A DNA stretch of 64,000 nucleotides from Tricholoma matsutake (lineage: Eukaryota; Basidiomycota; Agaricomycetes; Agaricales; Tricholomataceae), in the NCBI GenBank assembly GCA_026075535.2, contig AP026547.1, positions 10,602,001 through 10,666,000 on the forward strand, given 5' to 3'. The position numbers and the translations under genes were made by a program. The notes under the pieces are model-generated. The model worked only from the letters and a program-made list of their open reading frames with translations, ran no database searches and was not told where the DNA came from. Below, piece by piece: positions 44,066-54,768 of the stretch; the first letter of the stretch is position 1; the number at the start of each line of letters is the position of its first letter.

Positions 44066-45983
44066 ACTCGATCATCTTGATCTCTAACCACAATCAACAT
44101 GTCAAATAAATGTCTCTCAGTCTTCAACCCTTTTTCTTTACAATCGGGGCCAAAAGGTCTGCTCCAAATGCATACACAGCAGATCGTTTGGTATGCAGAG
44201 TCCCATTTCCATCAAGTCCTGTTGCACATGGAAGGGGCAAATGTCTTAAAGCAAAAATGGATGCAAAAGATTTTATATTGTGAGCTTGTAAGCAGGATCT
44301 TTTATGAATCAAGTAAGAGATTTGTCACTGAAAAATATTGCAGCTGTGCATCATGTCTCAAATCAGCTTTGCCACATCAATTGGCCTGGTTTTTGAGGTG
44401 CTGATACTGCTTTGTTTGTTGGCTGACAGTCTTGCTGAGGTAACCTTTGACCACTACCACTCAGATTCCATCCATCCCTCTTGGCTGTGTTGGATGATGG
44501 TGTCACCCCCAAACTTACAAGCAGTCTAGTGCCCTCATATGCCCTGGATTGGTGGAGACTCCAGAGTGAACAGGCAGCAGACAGCATTATGGGCATTGAC
44601 ACCCTGGATCAGTGCTTTGATCACCATAAGCAGTGTCTGACTTGCCTGCTCCTGCTTCCCAAGCCATTGCCACTCCTGCATCCCAAGCCATTGCTGTTCC
44701 TGCTGCTGATTGCCGATCCTGCATCAACCTTTGGGGTCTCGTGAATGATATGCTGCACGAAATGCGCAGTACACTTCAGTTTATAGACAGCTGCAAATCA
44801 TTGGCAGATGCTGCATTGAATGCCAATGTTAGGAAAGCAGCAGTGTTACACTGAGGTCATGAGCTTGCCCTGCTGAAGGAGATCCAGGCTGAACCACAGG
44901 CTTTGGCAACAGTATCAAAACCCCCTCAATGTGCTGGGCAACCTTCAAGGCAAACAGCAGTAAGAAGAAAATAGGAACTGGTGGCAGCAAATGCACAGGC
45001 AGAACTTGAGTGCCTGAAGTCCCTTCCCCCCAGCTCCTACAAGTGGCCTTGGGGTGTCAACATCATGGAAAATTATGTTTTTGGTGCTAATGAGAAGACC
45101 AAGAGCAGGGGCAAACAACAGCATTCTGGGTATGGGTTGTCTTTGCCTGATGGTGCGAAGGGAAGAAAGGTGTGGTAAAGCACACCAATGGTCTTGCCAG
45201 TTGCATCCAATGCCTATGGTCAACCACCCACAGTATCAGGTGATTGAGGAGACAATTCATCGCCTCCTGGCCCCACTCCTGGCCCCACTGCTTCTCCTGC
45301 TCCCTCTCCTGCTCCCCTCCCCATCCCCTCCCATTCCTGATGCTGCTCTCATCCCCAATGCTGCTCCCATCCCCAATGCTGCTCCCATCCCCAATGCCAC
45401 TCCTGTCCCCAATGCCATCCCCATCCCTGATGCCTTGCCCGATGCAGAAGTCAGCCAGCCCACTACCTTGTTTGCTCCTATGGTTTGGCAAGGCAAAGAT
45501 GATGTGTCACATGATGCTGATCAGCCCACTGCCTTTCAGGCAGCCATGGCATGGCAGGGTGACAATGATCAGTCATTGTCTTCCCCTACAGGTTCCCTGA
45601 CTGGCTTTGATGCTGCTCCCTTTTATCTTTCTGATTCTACCTCCTCATCTCCAGCTGCCAATCCAACTTCGACAGATGCGGCTGATGCCATCCTATCATC
45701 CTCAAATATGGCTGCTTTCCCCACTGCATCTGATGCTGCAGATGCTTTTCTGTCATCCTCAGAGACTGTATCTAATGGTGAATCCGGTGCCAAGGCCGAT
45801 TCTGATGTAGAAGATTCCATTACCACATCACAGATAGAGAACACCACTCCTTCTCATATCACCTTGCTGACCTACCCTCCTGTGGACTTCACTCTGCCGA
45901 TCTACACTCCTGCAGACCTCAGTGATGTCAATGAGACTTGGTTGTCTAGCCCTGATGAGATGATGGACACTGACATTGAATGA
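44066..45983 (+). pseudogene. KDZ cargo gene 4, acidic low-complexity C-terminus
   Basis: A fragmentary plus-strand gene downstream of the transposase. Blocks: 44099-44404 (no domain), MSQISFATSIGLVFEVLILL (about 44355, hydrophobic, perhaps a membrane segment), DDGVTPKLTSSLVPSYALDW (44480 on), LWGLVNDMLHEMRSTLQFID (44727 on), SSYKWPWGVNIMENYVFG (45035 on), then from about 45425 an Asp/Ser/Ala-rich part with DAADAILSS repeats ending WLSSPDEMMDTDIE. Frameshifts and stops at 44852, 44972 and 45177. The C-terminus resembles an acidic activation region in composition only. Function unknown. Confidence 0.45.
45284..45430. repeat. CCCATCCCCAATGCTGCT minisatellite in cargo gene 4
   Basis: Tandem 18-bp copies at 45350-45430, preceded by CTGGCCCCACTCC and CTGCTCCCTCTC units. 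Confidence 0.85.
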
Positions 45984-45999
45984 TGCATCATGTATATAT

Positions 46000-46215
46000 A
46001 GTGTTGTGGGTAGTAGTACATTGTATGTAGTAATATCATTGTTTTTGGGGTCCTGTCAAGCCCCAATGTCAGTGCCGCTTCCCCACACCCACACCCACCC
46101 CCGCCCAAGTAAAGTAGTAATGTAGTCATTGGTTAATTGATAGAGTATGTACAAATATATAGTGAGCTTGATGGTGTCCATCAAAACAGATAATACAATG
46201 TATACAGTCAATAGT
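46000..46215 (-). repeat. KDZ right terminal inverted repeat
   Basis: The reverse complement aligns with 33905-34225: ACTATTGACTGTATACATTG, TTTTGATGGACACCATCAA, ACTACATTACTACTTTACTTG and GGCACTGACATTGGGGCTTG all recur. Confidence 0.85.
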
Positions 46216-46246
46216 CCCCATCCCTCCTCCCATCCCCATCCCCATC

Positions 46247-46442
46247 TAGTGTTGCCGCAGCTTAAGTTGACTTAAGCCGAGGTTTTTTGCTATCTTGGGA
46301 AATAAATTACACAAAATTACCAAAATATTTGAGGAGCTAGATCCCATCAAAAGCTGAGGGGTCTCCTGCCAACTCTTAGTGATTGGAGAGGCCATTCCTG
46401 AGATATTTAAACGGCTTTGAAACAGCTCTAAATGGCTTAACC
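46247..46442. mobile_element. Half copy of the hAT-type foldback MITE
   Basis: TAGTGTTGCCGCAGCTTAAG through CTTTGAAACAGCTCTAAATG matches the left half (49626-49815) of the foldback element. The second arm is missing and unrelated CT-rich DNA follows. Confidence 0.82.
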
Positions 46443-47350
46443 TCTCCCCCCTCCCTATACAGGTGCATTGACACTGAGTCCCTTGTTACCAGCTCTTCCT
46501 ACATCACTTCCCACATCTACATACACCAATCTACCACTCTACATATACTGCTTTGGTTCTAGAGGGTGTGCAAGCCCAGTAGACAGTACCCTGTCTCACA
46601 CTCCCCTCACTTCTCCATACTTCCCTTCTTCTACACCCCTGTAGAGCCTTCCCCACTCATGTACTGATCTAAATATATCATTCCCTAGCCCTGTATATGT
46701 AGTGGAACCTCTCAATGGGAAGAAGAGACCCCTGCTTATCCCTTGTTCAAGGGAGAATGTGATTGCATACTTAGACATAGGTGAACATAGATGTTTATAA
46801 TCCCTATATATACATACATAAGTACTATATACAAAAAAAATGAAGGGAAAGGATCAGGAATGAGCGGACAGGCATGCTCATCATCAGGGATGATGAGCAC
46901 AATGGTAGCCGGAGCTGTGGCACATATTGATCAACTGTGGGAGATGGTGATCAGACAGTGATCAGGGTTGGAACAGTGGCAGGAAGCTGTCCCACACATC
47001 CCTGGACTTATGCTTATGTGAGCATAGTGTGTACACTTACCTTGGTGATGTCTAAATGGCACTTGGGGAGGGAATTAATGCTGGTGTAGGGTTTTATTGA
47101 GATCAAGCCTTGTGATGCTAGGTCACAAGCATGATGACCTGCTATAATATTAATAAGGCTGTCACTGTGGGAAGGTCAGGTGTCAGCAGCACCTAGTGAT
47201 GTCACAGCTCAGCTCAGCTCACTCATGGCACAGCTCAGGCACTTGAGCTCATCAAAATGGCACTAAGTCACCCTGAGTAGCTCTGAGCTGGCTAAGCCAA
47301 TTGAGATTGCCCAAAGTTATGGGCTCCCCATCCTAGTCTTGAATAAGTGA
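46443..47350. other. Intergenic stretch, nothing recognised
   Basis: No convincing gene. It contains AGCTCAGCTCAGCTCACTC-type repeats near 47205-47290 and a small inverted pair ATGCTCATCATCAGGGATGATGAGCA at 46875-46900. The 60-codon minus ORF at 46596-46778 has no support. Confidence 0.5.
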
Positions 47351-47546
47351 TTGTAGCATTAGATGACACTGACACTGACACTGAATATAGTCATAATGAT
47401 GCACCCACAGATTATTAATAGCTGGATATTCTAAATAACAATTATGATTACTGATCAATGCATCAAATGCTTGTATAAATAGTCATTGTAGATAAACACA
47501 ATAATAAGTCCATTTATACTATAATCAAGTCCTCAGAGTCTCAACA
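47351..47546 (+). repeat. Probable 5' LTR of Copia element 3
   Basis: The right edge CTCAACA at 47546 is followed by a half-tRNA type primer site. A TATA-like TATAAATA lies at 47475-47482. The left edge (TGATTGTAGCATT at about 47351) is a guess. No matching 3' LTR was found. Confidence 0.5.
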
Positions 47547-47566
47547 GGTTATGGGCCCTGAGCTTG
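47547..47566 (+). other. Primer-binding site of Copia element 3 (initiator-tRNA half type)
   Basis: GGTTATGGGCCCTGAGCT resembles the complement of the anticodon-stem region of initiator tRNA-Met, which Ty5 and Drosophila copia use as primer. This is recall of a known pattern, not a computed match. Confidence 0.6.
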
Positions 47567-47616
47567 ACCGCATTTTTGGGTACACTCACTCTTAACACAC
47601 TGAGCCACTTTTCAAA

Positions 47617-49298
47617 ATGACAGACACATCAAACATGCACACAAACATTTACTGGATAGAACCCCTGACAGGAGCCAAGAATTATGCCGTATGGAAGATC
47701 AAAATGATGGATATCTTGATGGGACAAGATTTGTGGGAATATGTGGATGGATTAACTATTTGGCCATCAGATGAGGCGGCAAAAGTGGCATGGGTAAAGA
47801 AGGATAGGATGGCTCTATCCACAATCTGATTAAGGGTTGCCAACAAAATATTGGTATATGTCATAAGTTTGACAATGTCAAAGGAAGCATGGGATGCACT
47901 GAAGTTATTATTGGAAATGCAAGGGGCACTTGGCATAGTGTTGGCATGACAAAATTTATTTTGGGCTCAAGGTGAAGAATCGACACCCATCGAGGAACAC
48001 ATCAGGACTTTGAGTGGCTACCAGGAGGAACTGCACAACCTGGGACATAAAATTGATGGGGAAGAATTTTCTATTATTCTGCTAAGCTCACTTCCCAAAG
48101 CCTGGAACAATTATATTGCCTCTATTGACACAACAGCCTTAACAGACACCCCAAAACTGATGGTGCACATCCTTGAACATGATCAATGGATTAACATGTG
48201 TAATACTGACAATATGGCCTTAATAGGCAAGCATGGGAAAAGGAAGTACAATCCCAATATCACCTGCTTTGAATGCGGGGAAAAGGGGCACATAGGCCAG
48301 CAATGTAAGAAGAAGTCCAAATCAGGAAAGTGGAGATTGGGAGGGAAGCAGAAGGGCACAACAGAAGCAAATGCAGTGGCCAATGACATATTTGTGTTCT
48401 GTGGGGATGATGGGAAGGATGTAGCACTGGCTGTCTCATCAGACTCTTGGTTAGCTGATTCAGCATGCACATCTCACATTGCTCAAAACCAAGAAATTTT
48501 TATTGACTACACTTCTACCCCTGGACACCAGATTTCTGGATTCGGAAAGGCACCTGTGCTTGGACAACATTCAATATGGCTGGAATGCACTGTGGGAGGA
48601 AAAATATTCAGAATCACTCTCAAGGATGTGGCACATGCCCCTGATATGCCATTCAACCTCATTTCAATTTTACATGTGCTCGAGGCTGCGGCAGCTGTTG
48701 TATTCACAGCACCAGGAGTCAGATTCCGATTGCCCAACGGATCAATCATCATGGAAAATCAGGTCATGAACCAATGAATATCAAAGGTATTGCCAAACAC
48801 AACCAAGCATATGCCAAACATGGGAGAACATGGGACAAATGGCACAGAATTTTTAGGCATCTAACCATGGGTTCAGTAAAAATGCTCAAAGAAAAGGAAA
48901 TGGTTTTGGAAATAGAAGTGGATAGGATGGTGGAACCAGCTTTGCAATGCAAGGCATGCATGACTGCAAAGCAACAAGTCTGGCCATTTTCTGAAGAAAG
49001 CAAATCAGAGATCAAAGAGATCGGAGATCTGACAGTTAGCAATCTGTGGGGACCAGCGTGCACTCAGGCTCCAGGGGGAGACCAGTATTTCATAACATTC
49101 ACTGATGGAAAGGCACAATGCACAATGACCTATTTCCTAAAACAAAAATCTGAAGCACTAACGAAGTTCAAACAGTACAAGAGTTGCATCAAAACTCAAA
49201 CTGGGCACAAACTCAAGAACTTGGAGGTGATGGCCAATTCTGGCAGGTATGAGTCCTTATATTTTATGATCTATAATCAAATAATGCTAAATACCTGA
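47617..49298 (+). pseudogene. Copia element 3: Gag, protease and integrase start
   Basis: Begins at the ATG at 47617 (MTDTSNMHTNIYWIEPLTG), with the gag core IKMMDILMGQDLWEYVDG. A TGA at 47827 and another at 47948 interrupt it; Gag resumes (LSSLPKAWNNYIASID) and has a CCHC knuckle CFECGEKGHIGQQC near 48268. The protease reads WLADSACTSHIAQN (Asp kept, Gly to Ala) and ends VLEAAAAVVFTAPG. After a frameshift the zinc region and integrase start follow (WHRIFRHLTMGSVKML; APGGDQYFITFTDGKAQCTM), ending in a garbled second-Asp region (EVMANSGRYES). The rest is missing. Confidence 0.88.
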
Positions 49299-49299
49299 C

Positions 49300-49617
49300 A
49301 ATATTTGGTAATAAAAAACCCAATAGTATGCAAAGAAATATTAAATACTAAATCAGCTCAAGAAGCTGATCAGAATGATATATAAAACATAAAATACAGG
49401 ATATAAACTTTATATTTAGCCCTAATAAATGATACCAAATAGTGGAAACCATTATGTTAATGATGCATCAATGATATTCTGTTCTATTACAAGTTAAACA
49501 TTAAGGAAGATATAGCTTATTTTCATTAATAACAAATAATAACAAATATATAATAATATCTCTTGATTCTGTTCCAGCAATGTGGATTTTTATTGGACTT
49601 CCAACCATTTTTCACCA
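49300..49617. other. AT-rich DNA at the edge of the satellite
   Basis: About 75% A+T by impression. One AAGTTAAA subunit of the downstream satellite is recognisable at about 49487-49560. No gene. Confidence 0.5.
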
Positions 49618-49625
49618 AGGTCACC

Positions 49626-50004
49626 TAGTGTTACCATGGCTTAAGCTGACTTAAGCCAAGGTTTTTTGTTATCTTGGGAAATAAATTACATAAAATTACC
49701 AAAATATTTGAGGAGCTAGATCCCATCAAAAGCTGAGGGGTCTACTGCCAACTCTAAGCAATTGGAGTAGCCATTCCCGAGATATTTAAGTGGCTTTGAA
49801 ATAGCTCAAGCCAAGCCATTTTAGAGCTGTTTCAAAGCCATTTAAATATCTCAGGAATGGCTTCTCCAATCGCTTAGAGTTGGCAGGAGACCCCTCAGCT
49901 TTTGATGGGATCTAGCTCCTCAAATATTTTGGTAATTTTACCTAATTTATTTCCCAAGATAGCAAAAACCTCAGCTTAAGTCAGCTTAAGCTGTGGCAAC
50001 ACTA
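49626..50004. mobile_element. hAT-type foldback MITE with 8-bp target duplication
   Basis: A 379-bp near-palindrome: TAGTGTTACCATGGCTTAAG at the left is mirrored by GCTTAAGCTGTGGCAACACTA at the right, and the arms pair almost to the centre. The terminal TAGTG fits the YARNG rule for hAT ends. Target duplication AGGTCACC at 49618-49625 and 50005-50012 is 8 bp, as for hAT elements. No ORF. Confidence 0.9.
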
Positions 50005-50059
50005 AGGTCACCTAGTAATGATTGGCATAGCATTAGTATTTTAGATATAGTTTCCATTC

Positions 50060-50359
50060 CTATGATGTCTCTCTCCACCGATCTCTGACCTAACTCTGCT
50101 ATTTAGTATTTAACCTATTTACTTCCATTTGTATTCTTCAGCTCATAAAGCAACCAAGTTTACCCATCTCAATCTCTAGTCTCCTCTCCTGTCTTGGACT
50201 TCCTCTCAAACTCTGATATTCTTACATTTACCTTTGTCTTGAAATTAGACACTGACAAGGTGAAGGGCATAATTTCTTATAAGTTGAAGCCAAGTCCTCT
50301 CTGATACACTATCCAATATGAGTCTGACAGATTTCCACCCTCAAGTTCAGCACTTAACA
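50060..50359 (+). repeat. Diverged solo LTR related to G1
   Basis: TTGTCTTGAAATTAG, AGGTGAAGGGCATAATTTCTT, AAGCCAAGTCCTCTC and CAGCACTTAACA align with the reverse complement of the G1 LTR, ending in CTTAACA at 50359. Heavily decayed; no internal sequence. Confidence 0.68.
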
Positions 50360-50429
50360 ATGATTGCCTAATAGTATACAACATTGTTTATATAAGAACT
50401 GACTGAAATAATAAATTGAAACCATACAA

Positions 50430-51850
50430 ACAAGGCCAAATAATTCCAAATGAGATTTCAATAATGGGCCAACAATATATCTTTTTATTTCAAGTTAAAT
50501 AAAACAAATGGGACAAGAATTGAGTGAGATACAGCATTTTTGATGATTTAATAACAAATATAAACAACCTTTGTTAGCACACCTAAATCATAATGTACAA
50601 ACAGTATATATTTTATTTTCAGGTTAAATCAGTCAGATTAAAGAAGAACTGAGATACCACAAACAATGCCAAACAATACCAAATATGATCTCAATGAATG
50701 GGCCAATAATGTATCTTCTTATTCCAAGTTAAATAAAACAAATTGGCCAAGAATTGACCAAGATACAGCATTTTGATAATTTAACAAAGATAAACAATTT
50801 TGTCAATATAAAATGCCCAAGCTATATACCCTTCTACAAGTTAAACTCAATTGAATTAGAACTGGCTCTGATATAGTCTTTTTGATCTGCTTGATATATT
50901 AACAAATAATAGCAAAATCTGTAAATATCCTTAAAGGATAGACCAACAGTATCTTTTTATTTTCAAGTTAAATCATCCAAAATGGATGAAAACTAAAAGA
51001 GATACTATATATAGGCATGACAACAATGTCAAACCATAGCAAATACTCTTCTGATGATTGGCCAATGATGGGCCAATAGTGTATCTTCTTATTCCAAGTT
51101 AAATAAAACAAATCAGCCAAGAAATGGGCAAGATACAGTATTTTGATGATTTAACAAATAAAGATAAACAACCTTTGTCAGTGTAAAGTGCCCAAGCTAC
51201 ACCCTTCTACAAGTTAAATAAACTCAATTGAGTTAAAACCAGCTCTGATATCATCTTTTTGATTTTTTGATATATGAACAAATAATGCCAAATATTTTTA
51301 AGTATCTTTTAATAATAGACCAACTATACTTTTTATCTTGCAAGTTAAATCATCCAAAATGGATGAAAACTGAAGGAGATACTATATTTAGCCATGACAA
51401 CAATGCCAAACAATGCCAAATACCCTCCCAATGATTGGCCAATAATGTATCTTCTCATTCCAAGTTAAATAAAAGAAATCAGCTAAGAATTGAGCAAGAT
51501 ACAATATTTTGATAATCTAGCAAACAAATATAAACAACTTTGGTCAGCACAGGGTAAAGTGTCCAAGTTACATACCCTTCCAGAAGTTAAATAAACTCAA
51601 TTGAGTAAAAACTGGCTCTGATATAGTTATGTTGATCTTGTTGATCTTGTTGATCTATAAACAAACAATCCCAAATACTTGTAAAATGATAGACCAACAG
51701 CATACTTTTCATTTGCAAGTTAAATCGTGCAATTTGGATGAAAAACTGAAGGAGATACTATATTTAGCCATGACAACAACACCAAACAATGCCAAGTACT
51801 CTCCCGATGACTGGGGTGACCTGCTAAAAGACATTTTTTACCTGTAAAGT
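50430..51850. repeat. AT-rich satellite with three-subunit higher-order repeat
   Basis: Eleven AAGTTAAA-containing subunits of 103-133 bp lie between 50494 and 51715. Three subtypes (ATAAAACAAAT, ATAAACTCAATTGAG and CATCCAAAATGG after the core) follow each other in order, giving a period of 374-377 bp. Recurrent flanks are GATACTATATTTAGCCATGAC and GGCCAATAATGTATCTTCT. No coding content. Confidence 0.82.
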
Positions 51851-51979
51851 TTCAAAAATGAGTGTTAGTTGTACAACAGCACATATCATGCTGCTACTGT
51901 AATGTGGCTTCGGAACCCAAGTAAGCAGAAACATTTGTTTTGAGAAAAAAAAACAGCTAGTCAAAGAAACACTGAAAAA
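51851..51979. other. Transition between satellite and H-family segment
   Basis: No feature recognised in this short AT-rich stretch. Confidence 0.5.
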
Positions 51980-53050
51980 GAAAAGATACAATTAACCCCT
52001 TACACAAACACAAGGGGGCAGCACAACAATATTAAACCAAACAAAAAAAATCCTGCCTGGCACAAAACATGTGGGAGAGGGGTCATCCCATCATCCAAAG
52101 TGAGAAAAATAAAATAAAACTAAAGTACTCCCTCCTATCACAATGCATAGGGGGAGGTTAAGGGTGTGGGGCCGCAGTGCCATCGTGTTGCACTGTGTTG
52201 TCAACGCCGTCACCCTGCTGTTTGCTCATCCCCTGTCCTTCTGGTCATCCATTAGCACCCACTGCTTGGATCATCCTGTGCATGATTGCCATCCACTCTT
52301 CCTCATTGTTGTTGTCCCTGCATCCCTGCCCATTTCAGCGTGGTCCCCATCCCCATCCCTGTTGTCATTGTCTTGTCCCGGTCCTGGTTCTCCTATTGTC
52401 ATTGTCCCCTGGTTTGTCATCGAGCACCCATGATCCACCCTGCTGTGTGGTGGGTACTGGCATCATCGTCCAGTCATCATCGTCAGCAGTTCTAGTTAGT
52501 ACCTAAAAAAGTTTGTTAGTAACAAAATAATGAAATAAGAAGAAACTTACCAATGGCCCAAGAGACGTAGCTTGACGTCTCTCGGGCCTTTTACTCGTGT
52601 GCTTTGCCTCCTTCTTGTTGTCTCCCCTTGTCTCCCACCATCTCATTGTTCCATTGTAATTCCATTTGGTCTGGTGGCGGCCTTGCCATTCTCTCGCTGA
52701 TTTGTAGTTGCACATGTTCCCATTCCATGAGCAGTTGCTCACGATGGTGGTTGGGGGTGCTTCCATGGTCCTGTAAGTGGCCATTGTCATTGTCTGGGCA
52801 TCATTTCATTGTTATAAATCAAAACCTACAAGAAATGAAAAATATAAGTTAGTTGAATCAAATAAAAAGCATAGAACATAATAATAAACTTACCAGGGGC
52901 CCAAACAATGTTATTGTCATTTGGGCCCATATCTGCTGTTGGTTCTAGAGATATGAGGAGGGGAGGAGGCAGTGTTGTCGATAGTGGTGGTGGCTGCTGT
53001 TGTTGATGCGCAGTTCAGAAAATGAACCAACACATAAATCACATGGTATA
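51980..53050 (-). repeat. H-family segment 3 with hairpin array and two intron-like modules
   Basis: The order resembles H1: hairpins near 51990-52150 (CCCCTTACACAAACACAAGGGGG; CTCCCTCCTATCACAATGCATAGGGGGAG-like), CATCC/CTGTCC-rich DNA, an intron-like module 52504-52551 (minus: GTAAGT, TTACTAAC, TTTTTTAG) beside the hairpin 52555-52588, a GAGCAGTTGCTC palindrome at 52731, and a second intron module 52826-52893 (GTAAGT, CAACTAAC, TTGTAG) beside the hairpin 52897-52928. No H-type TIRs found, so it may be an eroded or related copy. Confidence 0.62.
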
Positions 53051-53059
53051 TTGATTTGT

Positions 53060-53280
53060 AAGATGTTCAATTTAGTGCTCCTGGGCCAAGCCACCAAGGG
53101 CCGGTCCTCACCGGTCCAGCCCTGGTTCATGGTCTACTCATTGCCTGGACCTGGACCTGCTGAGGCGGTCCAGTCCAGCACTTAGGTGAACCTGGACTGG
53201 ACCTGTGAGGGTCGGACCAGGTCTGGACCTGGGTCAGCAGGTCCTGGCCTGGACCTTGGACAGTGTACAGATCAGTATCT
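53060..53280. repeat. GGTCC/GGACC dyad-rich segment, second copy
   Basis: Dense CTGGACC, GGTCCAG and CCAGGTC words in both orientations (for example CCTGGACTGGACC). The vocabulary matches 8250-8437 but the sequence is not collinear. Confidence 0.6.
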
Positions 53281-54176
53281 TTGATGAGATTATTTGGCCA
53301 TGTTTATCTCCTCATACCTATTACAAAACATGCTCATGAGATAGCTCTGGCAAGTAAGGTATAAAAATATACATTCCAAACAGCACTAGGGCCTTGTACA
53401 GAGTATTTTATAATGTTTTCAGAAGGTTTAAAGCGATGTAGCAGCCCTGAAATTTAGACAAGTGGAGGTAGAAGAACAAGGCACAAGTGTTACAATTTTC
53501 CTTGTAACTCATGGAACCCAACGCACCTGATGATCCCATCCAGACAGGAGGCACCCCTTGACTCATGCCTGAGGCATGCCCTTGACACCAGATGCACCTA
53601 CAATGCATGCTGACAAAATGCATTCAATCCCCTTCCCATGGAAGGCACCCTTGACGCATGGTGACTCCATGCACCCAAACCCACACTCGTACATGTTGTG
53701 ATGCAACAGCACCTTGACATGAGGTCCATGACATCAGACTCTCATGATTGACATGCTGCGCCGCAGCACTCCGTGACATCGGACACCTCATGCTAGGCAT
53801 GAGGCCTATTGTTTCTATTATTACTTGATACACATCCACCTTTCCAATTGGATGATAGAGACCTCCCTTCTAGTATAAGTACTTGTTAAATACAGTGATG
53901 AAACACTTGCTACATAGTACAACAGACTTATTACTATACTCATTAGATTGTAGATATTATGACTGAAATTAGTTTACTTCATATCTTGCTTCATACTATA
54001 GCTATTCCTTAGATTTTTGGACCCAGACGTAGAGGGTAACGCAAACGTGATATAGTGGACACCTAGTTTCACGCCTCGCGGTTTTCTGGCACAACAGGAA
54101 CAAACAAAAGCGAAATCCTACTATGTCTAGGAAACTAGACACGAGATCAATTGGAAATAAAGTGCAATCACATCAC
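53281..54176. other. Non-coding stretch before G2-B
   Basis: 53520-53780 has repeated GCATGAGGCATGCCC/GACATG words. 53990-54110 resembles a retroelement leader (GACCCAGACGTAGAGGGTAACG) but no coding follows before G2-B starts. Target duplication ATCAC is at 54172-54176. Confidence 0.4.
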
Positions 54177-54602
54177 TGTAAGGGGACTAGGGGGGTGCAC
54201 TGTGTGTTTTTCCTATTTTTTATGTTTGTCCTATATTTTTCCCCACCTCATTTCCTTCTATTCTTCATTTTCTATGATTTTTCCGGATTTTATTACTAAT
54301 TTTCCCTTGCTATCATGTTTGTACATGTTGACACTTTTATATTTAGAGGCGGAGTACCCCTTCCGACACATACCCCTTGGTATGATGTCATTTGGCGGCC
54401 TTGATCCGCCTATCTCCACCTTTTTTTATTTTTAGGTTATATTTGATTTTTGTCATCTTCACATATACTGGGCATCAGCAAGGGGATCCTTAGAGTTTTC
54501 TCTTCGGATTTCCCTTTGCTAGGTGCGCCCCCAATCCCTGTATTATGTAGCATAATTTTAACTTCGGATTTCCCTTTGCTAGAGGCTTAGGTTGCCCTTA
54601 TA
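54177..54602 (+). repeat. 5' LTR of G2-B
   Basis: 426 bp. Ends TTGCCCTTATA, then GTAGAAAACTCTCCCC; no standard tRNA primer site seen. Confidence 0.94.
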
Positions 54603-54768
54603 GTAGAAAACTCTCCCCTAAGGCCCGAAAATCGCGAACGCGCTGCCCAAGATAGGCAGGTACAGACTGGACGACACTTCCCAAAGCTCCACAGAGTCCC
54701 TACACACCGTTCCAAATAATCTTGCCTTTATTACGCCACCATGTTCGCCAAACGCGCTCCCTAGCGAC

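Larger units (their letters stand above)
33905..46215 (+). mobile_element. KDZ-type DNA transposon with inverted ends and cargo genes
   Basis: The left end ACTATTGACTGTATACATTG (33905) is mirrored at the right end (CAATGTATACAGTCAATAGT, to 46215). Similarity extends about 200 bp inward and includes GTCTCATC-free blocks such as GACTACATTACTACTTTACTTG; the left arm carries an extra 115 bp or so. Inside are the KDZ transposase on the plus strand, a divergent minus-strand partner gene, three further spliced or fragmentary genes, and the H1 insertion. No target duplication was found. I infer a single 12.3-kb element from the matching ends and the transposase. Confidence 0.78.

Noticed and set aside
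33905..46215. An 8-bp target duplication for the KDZ transposon
   Set aside because: The flanks (CTATGAAT on the left, CCCCATCC on the right) do not match, so no duplication is claimed.
53990..54110. A retroelement leader before G2-B
   Set aside because: The wording is suggestive, but no Gag or LTR follows before G2-B begins, so it is left as unassigned.
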